DNA of 64,000 nt from Alphaproteobacteria bacterium. GTDB taxonomy: Bacteria > Pseudomonadota > Alphaproteobacteria > Sphingomonadales > Sphingomonadaceae. Below, piece by piece: positions 35,428-45,082 of this stretch; positions within the stretch are counted from its first letter, which is position 1; each line of letters begins with the position of its first letter. The DNA is taken from NCBI GenBank assembly GCA_018823325.1, contig JAHJIJ010000002.1, positions 209,744-273,743 on the forward strand. The letters are read 5' to 3'. The translations under genes and the position numbers were made by a program. The notes under the pieces are model-generated. The model saw only the letters and a program-made list of their open reading frames with translations, ran no database searches and was not told where the DNA came from.

Positions 35428-35583
35428 CTATGGTGCGGGCTTGTCCTGATCCTCGATCAGAATGCGCATGGCGGCACCGTCCGGATCGTCGAACTGGCCG
35501 TTGCGCATAGACCAGAGGAATGCCGCCAGCCCGGTAAGCCCGAGCAGCAGCGCGACGGGTATGAGGAAGAGCAGCCCGTTCAT
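35428..35583 (-). CDS. ccoS: cbb3-type cytochrome oxidase assembly protein CcoS
   Basis: This is a 51-residue protein with one membrane helix (MNGLLFLIPVALLLGLTGLA) followed by the CcoS signature SMRNGQFDDPDGAAMRIL and an acidic tail. CcoS helps put haem and copper into cbb3 oxidase. It overlaps ccoI by 4 bases (ATGA), as in other ccoGHIS operons. Confidence 0.92.
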   Translation of the reverse strand: MNGLLFLIPVALLLGLTGLAAFLWSMRNGQFDDPDGAAMRILIEDQDKPAP

Positions 35584-37736
35584 TTGACGGCCCAGCGCAG
35601 CCGCAGGGAGTTTGCGACGACGATCAGCGAACTGGCCGACATGGCAATGGCGGCGATCAGCGGCGTCACATAGCCGGCGATCGCGAGCGGGACGGCCAGC
35701 GCGTTATAGCCGATGGCGAGGCCGATATTCTGCCGGACCACCCGCATGGTCGCACGCGAGGCGCGCACGGATTTGGGGATGCCGGACAGGCTATCCCCCA
35801 GGAACACGATGTCGGCGGCCTGCTGACCAACATCGCTGGCCGAACCCGGCGCCATGGAGACGTGGGCTGCAGCCAGTGCGGGGCCATCATTGAGCCCGTC
35901 ACCGACCATCAGCGGCTTGTGACCGGCCTGCTCCAGCGACTGCAGCCGCGCCAGCTTGTCGGCGGGGCGCATCCCCCCCTCCCCGTCCACACCAAGCTGA
36001 TCCGCCAGGGCGCGGACTGGCTCGGCGCGGTCGCCGGACATGATCGACGCCGGCAGCCCGAGGGCGCGCAGATCGGCAAGTGCCTGCGCGGCATCGGGGC
36101 GCAATGCATCGGCGAAGCGGATGATGGCGCGGCGTCCGCGACCCATATCGAGCGCGACGGCCATGGTTTGATCTTCAGCCCCGGCCGTCACGATATCGAC
36201 TTCGCTCTCGCGGGGCTTGCCCATCGAAACCGGCTGGCCCTGCCAGAGAGCGCGCACACCTTCGCCGGGAATGTCCTGAATATCGGTCAGCGCGGCAGGC
36301 CCGACATGCTCGCCGCCCAGCGCCTGGCGCAACGCGACCGCGAGCGGATGGCGGCTGGTCATGGCGAGCGCGCGGGCAATGCTGCGCGCCTCCTCGTCCA
36401 GCGCCTCCAGGCCGAAGGCGCGCGGGCGGCCCAGAGTGAGCGTGCCGGTCTTGTCGAACAGCGCCTGATCGGCTTCGGCAAGGCGTTCCAGCGCGCTGCC
36501 GTCCTTCACGAGGAGCCCGGCGCGCATCATGGCGCCACACACCACGACCTGCGCCACCGGCACGGCAAGGCCGAGCGCGCAGGGGCAAGTGATGATGAGC
36601 ACGGCGATGGCGACGAGCAGCGACTGGTGCCAGCCCGCGCCTGCGATCATCCAGCCAATGAAGGTCACAGCAGCCAGACTGTGCACGACGGGCGCATAAA
36701 GGCGCGAGCATTTGTCTGCGAGGCGCACGTAGCGCGACTTGGCCTGCCCGGCGCTCTCCATGAGGCGCGCGATCTCGGCAATGGCGCGTGCCTCGCCGAC
36801 GGCAGTGACGCGCAAGGTGACGGGTCCATCGAGATTGAGCGTGCCGGCGGTGGCCGTGTCTCCGGGCCGGAGCATGACCGGCGCGCTTTCGCCGGTGAGC
36901 AACGACAGATCGAACCGGCTCGTGCCGTCCTCGATCACGCCGTCAGCGGCGAGGCGCTCGCCGGCCGCCACCAGAAGGCGGTCGCCCACGGCAAGCGCAT
37001 CGGCGGCGACCCACTGGCTCGATCCGTCCGCATCCAGCCGCATCGCGCCGGGTGCCGTGCGGCGCACCAGCGCCTCAGCGCCGCTCGCTGCCCGCGCCCG
37101 CATCATCTCGTCAAGCACGCGCCCGGCGAGGAGGAAAGCGAGCAGCATCAACGCGCCATCGAACCAGGCGTGATGACCGCCGACGATGGTCTCATAAAGG
37201 CTCATCGACGTGGCGAGGATGACGCCGATAGAGATCGGCACATCCATGTTGGTGGTGCGCGCCTTGAGCGCCTTCAGCGCCGAGCGGAAGAAGGGCTGGC
37301 CTGAATAGGCCACGGCGGGAATGGCGATCAGCGCGGAAATCCAGTGGAACAGATCGCGCGCGCTGCCATCAGCGCCCGACCAGACCGAGACCGACAGCAG
37401 CATGACGTTCATGGCTGCAAAGGCCGCCACGGCCAGCGCACGAATAAGCTTGCGCAGTGCCTGCCCGCGCTCGTGCGCTGCGGCATTGTGCAGCGGCTGC
37501 GCTTCGAACCCGATGGCATCGAAGGCGCGCAGCAGATCCGGCTCGGGCAGATCGGCGGCATGGGTGACGATGACGGTCTTGGCGGAGAAGTTCACCCGCG
37601 CGGCGCGGATGCCCGGCTGCATCGGCAACAGCCGCTCGATCTTGGAAATGCAGCCGGCGCAGTGCATGTCGGGTACGGCAAGCCGCGTCTCGACGGTGCC
37701 CTCCGTCCACTCCGCCGCAGGATCGATATAGGTCAT
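35580..37736 (-). CDS. ccoI: Copper-exporting P-type ATPase CcoI (FixI)
   Basis: This 718-residue P1B-ATPase delivers copper for assembly of the cbb3 oxidase. In order it has an N-terminal metal-binding motif PDMHCAGCISKIERLL, a first helix group, an actuator domain (LLTGESAPVMLRPGD), the CPC transport motif (TCPCALGLAVPVAQVV), and the phosphorylation loop DKTGTLTLGRPR. The hinge VGDGLNDGPALAAAHVSMA closes it. It has 4-base overlaps on both sides, with ccoH and ccoS. Distinction from plain CopA rests on context. Confidence 0.93.
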   Translation of the reverse strand: MTYIDPAAEWTEGTVETRLAVPDMHCAGCISKIERLLPMQPGIRAARVNFSAKTVIVTHAADLPEPDLLRAFDAIGFEAQPLHNAAAHERGQALRKLIRALAVAAFAAMNVMLLSVSVWSGADGSARDLFHWISALIAIPAVAYSGQPFFRSALKALKARTTNMDVPISIGVILATSMSLYETIVGGHHAWFDGALMLLAFLLAGRVLDEMMRARAASGAEALVRRTAPGAMRLDADGSSQWVAADALAVGDRLLVAAGERLAADGVIEDGTSRFDLSLLTGESAPVMLRPGDTATAGTLNLDGPVTLRVTAVGEARAIAEIARLMESAGQAKSRYVRLADKCSRLYAPVVHSLAAVTFIGWMIAGAGWHQSLLVAIAVLIITCPCALGLAVPVAQVVVCGAMMRAGLLVKDGSALERLAEADQALFDKTGTLTLGRPRAFGLEALDEEARSIARALAMTSRHPLAVALRQALGGEHVGPAALTDIQDIPGEGVRALWQGQPVSMGKPRESEVDIVTAGAEDQTMAVALDMGRGRRAIIRFADALRPDAAQALADLRALGLPASIMSGDRAEPVRALADQLGVDGEGGMRPADKLARLQSLEQAGHKPLMVGDGLNDGPALAAAHVSMAPGSASDVGQQAADIVFLGDSLSGIPKSVRASRATMRVVRQNIGLAIGYNALAVPLAIAGYVTPLIAAIAMSASSLIVVANSLRLRWAVK

Positions 37737-38188
37737 GAGAGGTCGACCACGCGGTTGATTTCACGCCCGTGGGCGCTCGCGCGCAGGTGCACGATCCAGC
37801 GGCCTGCGGGAATGGCGCCGACGCTCTCATAGCGCCCTTCGCCGAGCGCGCGGAACTCGAGGCGCTGTTCTGGCGCCCGCCCAAGTGGATGGCGAACGAG
37901 GGCAAACACTGTCGCATCAACGAGGGGTGCATCGGCGCTGCGCAGGGCGGCGCGGAGCTGGCCGCCTTCCGCGCGATTCAGCTCCAGCGACCAGCCGAGT
38001 GCCTTTTCGGCGCGCGCCTGCTCCAGCCATCCGTTGAACTTCTGGCTGGCGACGTAGCTGTTCTTCACGACCAGCCCGCCGAAGGTGGAACTTGCGAGAT
38101 AGGCCATGGTGAAATTGACCGCCATCACCACGCCAAAGAAAGTGACGAGAATAGCGGCAATGTGCCGACCAGTGAACTTGCGCGTCAT
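37733..38188 (-). CDS. ccoH: FixH family protein
   Basis: This 151-residue protein has one N-terminal membrane helix (AAILVTFFGVVMAVNFTMAY, about residues 10-35), then SYVASQKFNGWLEQARAEKA, a conserved FixH segment, and a beta-rich periplasmic domain. FixH/CcoH is needed for stability of the cbb3 oxidase. It overlaps ccoG upstream and ccoI downstream by 4 bases each. Confidence 0.9.
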   Translation of the reverse strand: MTRKFTGRHIAAILVTFFGVVMAVNFTMAYLASSTFGGLVVKNSYVASQKFNGWLEQARAEKALGWSLELNRAEGGQLRAALRSADAPLVDATVFALVRHPLGRAPEQRLEFRALGEGRYESVGAIPAGRWIVHLRASAHGREINRVVDLS

Positions 38189-39675
38189 TGACCTGTCTCC
38201 GGGCGGACAAAAGTCTCGTCATCCTGCGCCGTCTCCGCGCCCTCATCGAGCGTCCGCAGGGTAAAGGCGAAATCCTGGCGCGCTTCGCCCTGCGCCGGGG
38301 CAACGACATGCACGCGCTCCTTGAGCACCTGATCGGCCGGCACGTCGATGCGCAGCGCACGGCTCGCCTGATCGCGGGTCTGGCCCTCATGCCACATGAC
38401 TGCGCCCTCCAGCCCTTCAATGCCGATGGTCATTGCGCGCGGGCGGCTCTGCATGTTGCGGATCTTGACCAGATAGCTGTTGCGGATCGAGCCGTCCGAC
38501 AGGCGGACATAGACGGGATTGCGCTCGGCATTCGCGGCAATATCGATGCGCGGACGCACCCCGAGCGCGAACAGCATGGCGAGGCCAATGCTCGTCCAGA
38601 TGGCGAAATAGGCAATGGTGCGCGGACGGAACAGGCGCTTGAGGACCGGCGCGGGCGCCTCGCCCTTCATTTCCGCTTCGCAGTCGATCTCCGTGGCGTA
38701 ATCGATGAGGCCGCGTGGACGGCCGACCTGCGCCATCACCTTGTCGCAGGCATCGATGCAAAGGGCGCAGGTTATGCAGCCGATCTGCGGCCCTTCGCGA
38801 ATGTCGATGCCGGTCGGGCAAACCTGAACGCATTGCAGGCAATCGATGCAGTCGCCGGTTGGCATTCCCTCATCATGGGCCTTCTTGAGCCCCTTTGTGC
38901 GGGGCTCGCCGCGCCAGTGCTTGTAGGTGACGATGAGCGATTTCTCGTCCGTCATCGCGGTCTGGATGCGCGGCCAGGGGCACATGTAGATGCACACCTG
39001 CTCGCGCATGAAACCACCGAAGATGAAGGTCGTCATGGTGAGCACGAAGGTCGTGCCATAGGCCACGAAGGGCGCCTGCCCGGTCCAGAACTGGTGCTGG
39101 AGGGTCGGCGCGTCGGCAAAGTAGAAGATCCATGCGCCACCGGTGAGGAAGGAAATGACGAGCCAGACCGCCCATTTTCGCACGCGCTTCCAGACCTTCA
39201 GCGGTGTCCAGGGCGCCTTTTCAAGGCGAATCTGGGCATTGCGATCGCCATCGAGGAAGCGCTCGACATGCTGGAACAGGTCGGTCCACACGGTCTGCGG
39301 ACAGGCATAGCCGCACCAGGCGCGACCGACGGCGGAGGTGACGAGGAAGAGCCCAACGCCGGCCATGATGAGCAGGCCCGCGACATAATAGAATTCATGC
39401 GGCCAGATCTCGATGCCGAACATGAAGAAGCGGCGATTGGCGAGGTCGACCAGCACGGCCTGATCGGGGGCATGTGGTCCACGATCCCAGCGGATCCAGG
39501 GCGTCACCCAGTAGATCGTGAGTGTGACAGCCATCACGAGCCACTTGAAGCGCCGGAAGGGCCCATCGATCTGCTTGGGGAAGACCGACTTGCGCTTGGC
39601 GTACAGGCTTTCCGCAGGTGCGGCGGTATCGTTCATCGTGGACATGGCAGCGTCCGTTTCTGGGGTCATCGGCAT
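38185..39675 (-). CDS. ccoG: Cytochrome c oxidase accessory protein CcoG (FixG/RdxA)
   Basis: This 496-residue membrane-bound ferredoxin-like protein acts in copper reduction for cbb3 assembly. It has about five membrane helices and an iron-sulfur set: CGYACPQTVWTDLFQHVERF, CIDCLQCVQVCPTGIDI and CITCALCIDACDKVM, with all cysteines of two 4Fe-4S clusters. The C-terminal FixG immunoglobulin-like domain follows. An FNR-type box is 51 bases upstream of the start at 39675. The M11 and M14 codons are alternative starts. Confidence 0.93.
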   Translation of the reverse strand: MPMTPETDAAMSTMNDTAAPAESLYAKRKSVFPKQIDGPFRRFKWLVMAVTLTIYWVTPWIRWDRGPHAPDQAVLVDLANRRFFMFGIEIWPHEFYYVAGLLIMAGVGLFLVTSAVGRAWCGYACPQTVWTDLFQHVERFLDGDRNAQIRLEKAPWTPLKVWKRVRKWAVWLVISFLTGGAWIFYFADAPTLQHQFWTGQAPFVAYGTTFVLTMTTFIFGGFMREQVCIYMCPWPRIQTAMTDEKSLIVTYKHWRGEPRTKGLKKAHDEGMPTGDCIDCLQCVQVCPTGIDIREGPQIGCITCALCIDACDKVMAQVGRPRGLIDYATEIDCEAEMKGEAPAPVLKRLFRPRTIAYFAIWTSIGLAMLFALGVRPRIDIAANAERNPVYVRLSDGSIRNSYLVKIRNMQSRPRAMTIGIEGLEGAVMWHEGQTRDQASRALRIDVPADQVLKERVHVVAPAQGEARQDFAFTLRTLDEGAETAQDDETFVRPETGQ

Positions 39676-39726
39676 GGATCTGCCTCCGATCGACTATCGC
39701 TCTAGGCAGAGCCGGCGGCGCCGACA

Positions 39727-39740
39727 TTGAGCAGGATCAA
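39727..39740. promoter_or_regulatory. FNR/FixK-type box upstream of ccoG
   Basis: On the minus strand this reads TTGATCCTGCTCAA, one base off TTGAT-N4-ATCAA, and ends 51 bases before the ccoG start. It gives ccoGHIS its own low-oxygen control apart from ccoNOQP. Confidence 0.7.
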
Positions 39741-39795
39741 CAAAGTGATTGGCTGTGGCCCCTCCCCCGCAAGCGGAGGAAGGGCCGGCCAGTAT

Positions 39796-40734
39796 TCAGG
39801 GTGTTGCGACGGCCGGGGTTGCCGTCGCCGGGGCAGCCGCGACCTGGGCCTGGACGGGAGTTGCCTCACCCCCGCCGAGGCCATGGACGTAGACCGCAAG
39901 CATACGGATCGTCGCCTTGTCGAGCGCATGGCCCCAGGCCGGCATCACGCCCTTGCGGCTGTTCATCACGGTCTGGGTGAGCGTCTCCCGGTCCCCGGCA
40001 TGGAGCCAGATCGGATCGGTCAGATTGGGTGCACCGAAGTCGCGCAACCCCTTGCCGTCGCCGCCATGACAGACCGCGCAGTTCTGCTGGAACAGCGCAT
40101 CGCCCCGCCGCGATGAGGCGCTGGGCTTCTCCTGCCCGCTGATCACACGGACGTGGCTGACGACGTCCTGCACCTGCGTGGTGTTCAGAATACCGTCCTT
40201 ACCGAAGGCCGGCATGAGGCTATTGCGGGTCTGCGGTTCATCGGGATTCCGGATGCCGTGCGTGATCGTATATTCGATCGATTGCAGATCGCCGCCCCAC
40301 AGCCAGTCATCATCGATGAGATTGGGATAGCCCTTCGATCCGGCAGCGCCGGAGCCATGGCATTGCACGCAATGCACCTTGAAGGCCGCAGCCCCGCCCT
40401 GCATCGCTGCCTGCATCAGCTCCGGCTGGGCGGCCAGCTTCTCAATCGGCGTCGTCGCGATTGCCGACAGAATGGGCGCGCGACGGCTGATCTCCGCATC
40501 CATCGTCTGGTGGAGGTCGCCCCGGCTGGACCAGCCCCACAAGCCCTTGCTCGCGTCATTCAGGAACGGGATGGCCGGGTAAACCACAACATAGCCAAGC
40601 GAAAAGACAATAGTGGCGTAGAAGGTCCAGACCCACCAGCGCGGCATGGGCGTGTCGAGTTCCTCGATCCCGTCCCATTCATGGCCGACGGTCTGGGTGC
40701 CGGTCGGCGCGTCGATGCGTTTCTTCTCAGCCAT
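39796..40734 (-). CDS. ccoP: cbb3-type cytochrome c oxidase subunit III (CcoP)
   Basis: This 312-residue membrane-anchored dihaem cytochrome c passes electrons to the catalytic subunit. Two haem-binding motifs are present: CVQCHGSG near the middle and CAVCHGGDG later, with methionine ligands in ANLT/MPAW-type segments. An N-terminal membrane helix (WWVWTFYATIVFSLGYVVVY) anchors it. ATG 40734 (MAEKKR) has AGGAAG upstream. The start overlaps ccoQ by 8 bases. The C-terminal tail is Ala/Pro-rich. Confidence 0.93.
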   Translation of the reverse strand: MAEKKRIDAPTGTQTVGHEWDGIEELDTPMPRWWVWTFYATIVFSLGYVVVYPAIPFLNDASKGLWGWSSRGDLHQTMDAEISRRAPILSAIATTPIEKLAAQPELMQAAMQGGAAAFKVHCVQCHGSGAAGSKGYPNLIDDDWLWGGDLQSIEYTITHGIRNPDEPQTRNSLMPAFGKDGILNTTQVQDVVSHVRVISGQEKPSASSRRGDALFQQNCAVCHGGDGKGLRDFGAPNLTDPIWLHAGDRETLTQTVMNSRKGVMPAWGHALDKATIRMLAVYVHGLGGGEATPVQAQVAAAPATATPAVATP

Positions 40735-40915
40735 GGTCGTTCTTCCTGTCATGGGTGGCTGGCTCGCCGTCTTCGGCGAAGATCAGATGCGCAGCGTCCT
40801 GGTTGCTGCGGCGGGAGCCGGGGCGAAAGGCCCAGGCGCACAGGCAGAAATAGAGCAGCACCATGGCCGCCAGCCCGTAGCTGTCCGCAAAGTGGCGCAG
40901 ATCATTGTAGTTCAT
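40727..40915 (-). CDS. ccoQ: cbb3-type oxidase subunit CcoQ
   Basis: This 62-residue protein has one membrane helix ([20 protein letters not shown]) and a hydrophilic end, with the typical [13 protein letters not shown] start. CcoQ protects the complex from oxidative damage in some species. It overlaps ccoO by 4 bases and ccoP by 8 bases. Confidence 0.9.
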   Translation of the reverse strand: MNYNDLRHFADSYGLAAMVLLYFCLCAWAFRPGSRRSNQDAAHLIFAEDGEPATHDRKNDHG

Positions 40916-41646
40916 CGCTCGATCTCCTGCGGAGCAGCGCTCTCGAAATCGACCAGCGTGCCGAGCATCTGGAGATAGGCGACAAGCGCGTCCATCTCCG
41001 TCAGCTTGGCGGGATTGCCGTCGAAATCGCGGGCCTGGGCCTTGGGATAGCGGGCAAGCAGATCGGCGGTGTCCGCCTCGGGATCGGCCTGGGCGAACAG
41101 ATCGTCATTGGCCTTGGCGATGTCGTCGTCCGAATAGGGCACGCCGACGGTCCGCTGTGCCTTGAGGTGCGCGGTCATGTCGCCGGCCTTGAGCTCGCGC
41201 TTCGCGAGGAAGGCATAGCCTGGCATGATCGATTCCGGCACCACGCTGCGCGGATCGATGAGGTGCTGGACGTGCCACTCGTCCGAATAGCGCTTGCCGA
41301 CGCGGGCAAGGTCCGGACCAGTGCGCTTGGAGCCCCATTGGAAGGGGTGATCGTACATGCTCTCGGCAGCGAGACTGTAGTGCCCGTAGCGCTCCACCTC
41401 GTCGCGGAACGGACGGACCATCTGCGAGTGGCAGTTGTAGCAGCCCTCGCGCATGTAGATGTTCCGGCCCGCCAGCTCCAGCGGCGTGTAGGGGCGCATC
41501 CCCTCCACCTTCTCGATCGTGTTGTCGATCCAGAAGAGCGGTGCGATCTCGACGATGCCGCCCACGGCAACGACGGCAAAGGCTGCGACGGCAAGGAGCG
41601 TGACGTTGCGCTCCAGCTTCTTGTGCTTCTGTGCAAAGCTCGACAT
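40912..41646 (-). CDS. ccoO: cbb3-type cytochrome c oxidase subunit II (CcoO)
   Basis: This 244-residue membrane-bound monohaem cytochrome c has one N-terminal helix ([20 protein letters not shown]). The haem motif [20 protein letters not shown] at about residue 75-95 is followed by [16 protein letters not shown] and [20 protein letters not shown], which are typical of CcoO. It lies 12 bases after ccoN and 4 bases overlapping ccoQ. Confidence 0.95.
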   Translation of the reverse strand: MSSFAQKHKKLERNVTLLAVAAFAVVAVGGIVEIAPLFWIDNTIEKVEGMRPYTPLELAGRNIYMREGCYNCHSQMVRPFRDEVERYGHYSLAAESMYDHPFQWGSKRTGPDLARVGKRYSDEWHVQHLIDPRSVVPESIMPGYAFLAKRELKAGDMTAHLKAQRTVGVPYSDDDIAKANDDLFAQADPEADTADLLARYPKAQARDFDGNPAKLTEMDALVAYLQMLGTLVDFESAAPQEIER

Positions 41647-41658
41647 GATTTTCCGTCC

Positions 41659-43326
41659 TTATTCCGCGGGGACCGCAGCAGGTTTCTGGGTGATCGGCCG
41701 GTCCTTCGCCGGATCGAAGGCGGCATCGCTCATCGGCGCTTCTTCGCGCAGATGCCCGAGGATCGTCCGCCAGACGTTGATGACCATGCAAACCGCGCCG
41801 GCGAGGTAGAGCAGCCCACCAAAGGCACGCAGCACATACATCGGGAACATCGCGCGGACCGTGTCCGAGAAGGCGTAGACGAGGTAACCGTCCGCACCAT
41901 ATTCCCGCCACATCAGGCCCTGCATGATGCCGGAGACCCACATCGACGAGGCGTAGAAAACGATACCGATCGTCGCGAGCCAGAAGTGCCAGTTGACCAT
42001 GCGCAGCGAGTAGAGCCGGTTGCGGTTCCACAGGCGCGGCGTGAGGTAATAGATCGCCGCAAAAGTGATCATCCCGTTCCAGCCCAGCGCGCCCGAGTGG
42101 ACATGGCCGATGGTCCAGTCCGTATAGTGCGAGAGGCTGTTCACGCTCTTGATCGAGAGCATTGGTCCCTCGAAGGTGCTCATGCCGTAGAAGGCAAGTG
42201 CCATGACCATCATGCGGATGATTGGATCGGTGCGGACCTTGTCCCATGCGCCGTTCAGCGTCATCAGGCCGTTGATCATGCCGCCCCAACTCGGCATCCA
42301 CAACATGACCGAGAAGACCATGCCCAGCGTCTGCGCCCAGTCGGGCAGCGCGGTGTAGTGGAGGTGGTGCGGGCCGGCCCAGATGTAGAGGAAGATCAGC
42401 GACCAGAAATGGATGATCGACAGGCGATAGCTGTAGATCGGCCGCTCGGCTTGCTTGGGCACGAAATAGTACATCATCGCCAGGAAGCCGGCGGTGAGGA
42501 AGAAGCCCACCGCGTTATGGCCGTACCACCACTGGGTCAGCGCATCCTGCACGCCGGCGAAGGCGCTGTAGCTCTTGGAACCGAGAAGGCTCACCGGCAT
42601 CGACAGGTTGTTGACGATGTGGAGCATTGCGATGGTGAGGATGAAGCTCAGGTAGAACCAGTTCGCCACATAGATGTGCGGTTCGCTGCGCTTGACGATC
42701 GTGCCGACGAAGACCGCGAGATAAGCGACCCAGACGATGGTAAGCCACAGGTCCACATACCATTCCGGCTCGGCATATTCGCGCGCCTCGGTGATGCCGA
42801 GGAGATAGCCGGTGGCGGCCAGCACGATGAAGAGCTGATAGCCCCAGAAGACGAACCGGGCGAGCCCCGGGAAGGCGAGCCGCGCCCGGCAGGTGCGCTG
42901 CACGACATAGAAGCTCGTCGCGATCAGCGCGTTACCGCCGAAGGCGAAGATGACCGCCGAGGTGTGCAGGGGCCGAAGCCGACCGAAGCTCGTATATTCC
43001 AATCCGAGGTTCAGCGCCGGAAAGGCAAGTTGCAAGGCGATGAACAGTCCAGCGAGGAAACCGGCCATTCCCCAGAACACCGTGGCGATGACGCCCCAGC
43101 GCACCGGATCATCGTCGTAATGCCCTTCATCGGGCATGCGAAGGATACCCCGCGCAATCCCGCCCCAATCAGCGGAGCGCAGCGTGCCCATCATGGCAAG
43201 CAAGGCCGCAAGCGCGACGATAACCATATGGACAGCAAATCCGGAATCCACGGCGAGCGCGGACGCGAGCATGGCGAGAATGGCCAGGATAAGCCAAATC
43301 CCTGCTTTCATTGTAAGACCGGTCAT
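41659..43326 (-). CDS. ccoN: cbb3-type cytochrome c oxidase subunit I (CcoN)
   Basis: This 555-residue catalytic haem-copper oxidase subunit has about 14 helices. Haem and CuB ligands are in [19 protein letters not shown] sequence ([20 protein letters not shown]) and [17 protein letters not shown]. The cross-linked tyrosine region and the late [20 protein letters not shown] match the family. The enzyme reduces oxygen with high affinity at low oxygen. ATG 43326 follows AAGGGG; a downstream ATG at 43311 is possible. An FNR box lies 68 bases upstream. Confidence 0.95.
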   Translation of the reverse strand: MTGLTMKAGIWLILAILAMLASALAVDSGFAVHMVIVALAALLAMMGTLRSADWGGIARGILRMPDEGHYDDDPVRWGVIATVFWGMAGFLAGLFIALQLAFPALNLGLEYTSFGRLRPLHTSAVIFAFGGNALIATSFYVVQRTCRARLAFPGLARFVFWGYQLFIVLAATGYLLGITEAREYAEPEWYVDLWLTIVWVAYLAVFVGTIVKRSEPHIYVANWFYLSFILTIAMLHIVNNLSMPVSLLGSKSYSAFAGVQDALTQWWYGHNAVGFFLTAGFLAMMYYFVPKQAERPIYSYRLSIIHFWSLIFLYIWAGPHHLHYTALPDWAQTLGMVFSVMLWMPSWGGMINGLMTLNGAWDKVRTDPIIRMMVMALAFYGMSTFEGPMLSIKSVNSLSHYTDWTIGHVHSGALGWNGMITFAAIYYLTPRLWNRNRLYSLRMVNWHFWLATIGIVFYASSMWVSGIMQGLMWREYGADGYLVYAFSDTVRAMFPMYVLRAFGGLLYLAGAVCMVINVWRTILGHLREEAPMSDAAFDPAKDRPITQKPAAVPAE

Positions 43327-43394
43327 AGAAACCCCTTGAGCAGCACAGTCCCGGGACTGTGCCGCCGCTGTGGATCAGCGAAGGGGCAGCATCA

Positions 43395-43408
43395 TTGACA
43401 TGGGTCAA
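43395..43408. promoter_or_regulatory. FNR/FixK-type box upstream of ccoN
   Basis: TTGACATGGGTCAA is a palindromic TTGAC-N4-GTCAA site, 68 bases upstream of the ccoN start. Position and form fit activation of the ccoNOQP operon under low oxygen. Confidence 0.8.
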
Positions 43409-43510
43409 CGCTCTGGGCCGTATAATGGCTGTGGCGGAGACGCAGCCGATGGCCGGCCGGTATCAAACCGACAGCGGGAACATCAAAAAATCGGAAAATG
43501 CGTAAGGCCC

Positions 43511-44209
43511 TCAGCCGTTGCCGGCTTCGGCCTCCATCGCTTCGTGATCGAGGATCACGACCGTGCGGCGATCCGGCAGATCGATGATGCCGGCCTGACG
43601 CAGGCGCGTGAGCTGGCGGCTCACCGTCTCGATGGTGAGGCCGAGAAGATCGGCCATCTGCTGGCGCGTGAGCGGCAGCTCGAAGCGCTCAACGGCATCA
43701 CCGCCGCTGCATGAGGCGTCGGCAAGGCGCTGCGCCATTTCAAGAAGGAAAGTGGCGACGCGCTCGCCAGCGCTCTTCCGGCCAAGCAGCAGCATCCAGT
43801 GGCGCGCGCGATCCAGCTCGGTGAGCGTGCGCTGCAGTAGCTTGTGCTCCAGCTCCGGATGGGTGCGGGCGAAATCATCGAAGGCGGACCGGGTGAACAG
43901 ACAGACCTGCGCGTCGCACAGCGCGGTGACACTATGTTGCGTCGTGCTGCCGAACGGACGGCCGATGAAATCGGACGGATAAACGACACCCACGATCTGC
44001 TCGCGACCATCCGCGGTGGACGTCGAGAGCTTGAGCACACCATCAATGACATTGGCAACGAGCAGGCTGTCGTCGCCTTCCCACATGAGCGTCTGCCCGC
44101 GATGAACAGGCACGCGGCGTCCTATCTTGTTGAGCACCTCCAGTTCGGGTGCGCTCAAGGAAGAACAGATCGCGCGGTTGCGCACGACGCATTGCTGGCA
44201 GCTAGTCAC
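43511..44209 (-). CDS. fnr: FNR/CRP family transcription regulator (FnrN-like)
   Basis: This 232-residue regulator has an N-terminal cysteine cluster (CQQCVVRNRAIC) plus a later pair around ALCDAQVC, as needed for an oxygen-labile 4Fe-4S centre. A cyclic-nucleotide-binding-like fold follows, then a C-terminal helix-turn-helix (LTRQQMADLLGLTIETVSRQ, LTRLRQAGIIDLPDRR). This marks it as an FNR-type oxygen sensor. It probably binds the TTGA-N6-TCAA sites in this block. It stands apart from ccoN by 184 bases. Confidence 0.9.
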   Translation of the reverse strand: MTSCQQCVVRNRAICSSLSAPELEVLNKIGRRVPVHRGQTLMWEGDDSLLVANVIDGVLKLSTSTADGREQIVGVVYPSDFIGRPFGSTTQHSVTALCDAQVCLFTRSAFDDFARTHPELEHKLLQRTLTELDRARHWMLLLGRKSAGERVATFLLEMAQRLADASCSGGDAVERFELPLTRQQMADLLGLTIETVSRQLTRLRQAGIIDLPDRRTVVILDHEAMEAEAGNG

Positions 44210-44316
44210 AGAGTCGCTCTACTCCAGTGTCCGGAACTTTCCAACGACTAAGACGTTGTTTCGCGCCGGGTTGCGACGAATGCCCTGTGCAGCATGCCAC
44301 TGCCGCCTCGCGCGCC

Positions 44317-44925
44317 TCAGTAGCCGACCGTGAAGCGCATGTTCTTGTGCTTCGGCGTCTCGATCTCGTCGATCATTGCGATCGCAAAATCCTCGTAGCT
44401 GATCGAGCTTTTGCCGTCCTGCGCGGTCAACAGTGTTTCCGTACCAAGACGGAACGTACCGGTGCGCTCGCCCGGGCCGAAGACCATGGCCGGCGACAGA
44501 AATGTCCACTCGAACCCGGGACCGGCTTTCAGGCGATCAAGGAAATCGCGGGCAGGTGACGCCTCGACCTTGATGAAATCCGGGAAACCGGGTGTATCAA
44601 GCAGGACAACGTCTTCCTCGTTCTGCAAGCTGGCCGCACCGCCCACGACGAGCAGCCAGCATCCCGCCTCGCGCGCAACGGCAAAGACGTTGTCCACATC
44701 AAGATTCTTGAATGGCATGGACAGAATGACCGCATCATGCCCCGCGACCTTCGACGCCATGTCATCGACATCGTTGATGTCAGCCTTCACCCAGGTCACA
44801 CCGTCGCGCGACGGCTGACTGTCGGCGCTGCGCGAAATGCCGGTGACGCTGTGCCCGCGCCGAACCGCTTCATCGACAAGCCGCTGTCCTGCATTGCCCG
44901 TGGCACCCATGATCGCGATCTTCAT
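44317..44925 (-). CDS. NAD(P)-binding NmrA-like reductase
   Basis: This 202-residue protein has the atypical short-chain dehydrogenase fold: MKIAIMGATGNAGQRLVDEA with the GATGNxG nucleotide loop, and PSRDGVTWVKADINDVDDM. FLSPAMVFGPGERTGTF is a family-like C-terminal block. Close relatives are annotated NAD(P)H-binding/NmrA; the substrate is unknown. It is a single-gene unit between fnr and the SDR gene. The 157 bases upstream of it hold nothing recognised. Confidence 0.78.
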   Translation of the reverse strand: MKIAIMGATGNAGQRLVDEAVRRGHSVTGISRSADSQPSRDGVTWVKADINDVDDMASKVAGHDAVILSMPFKNLDVDNVFAVAREAGCWLLVVGGAASLQNEEDVVLLDTPGFPDFIKVEASPARDFLDRLKAGPGFEWTFLSPAMVFGPGERTGTFRLGTETLLTAQDGKSSISYEDFAIAMIDEIETPKHKNMRFTVGY

Positions 44926-45082
44926 GGTGTAACTCCCTCTCCATGAGCAGCGGCCCAGCCCGCGCCCGCCCGTAGTTGACTTTGACCCTTTCTAGAAGGA
45001 TTCGAGCCAAAGACAAGCGGGGCCTGGCCTTCTCGCCGGTGGAACGGGCACAAAGGAGCGGCGAGCGCCAATCCTGTGGCGG

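Noticed and set aside
39741..39795. Possible terminator hairpin after ccoP
   Set aside because: The CCTCCGC/GCGGGGGAGG pairing is imperfect and there is no T-run; not strong enough to list.
40153..43398. A 1081-codon open frame on the plus strand opposite ccoNOQP
   Set aside because: It is antisense to four clearly assigned cbb3 oxidase genes, is Arg/Asp/His-rich without any fold or motif, and arises from high-GC codon bias.
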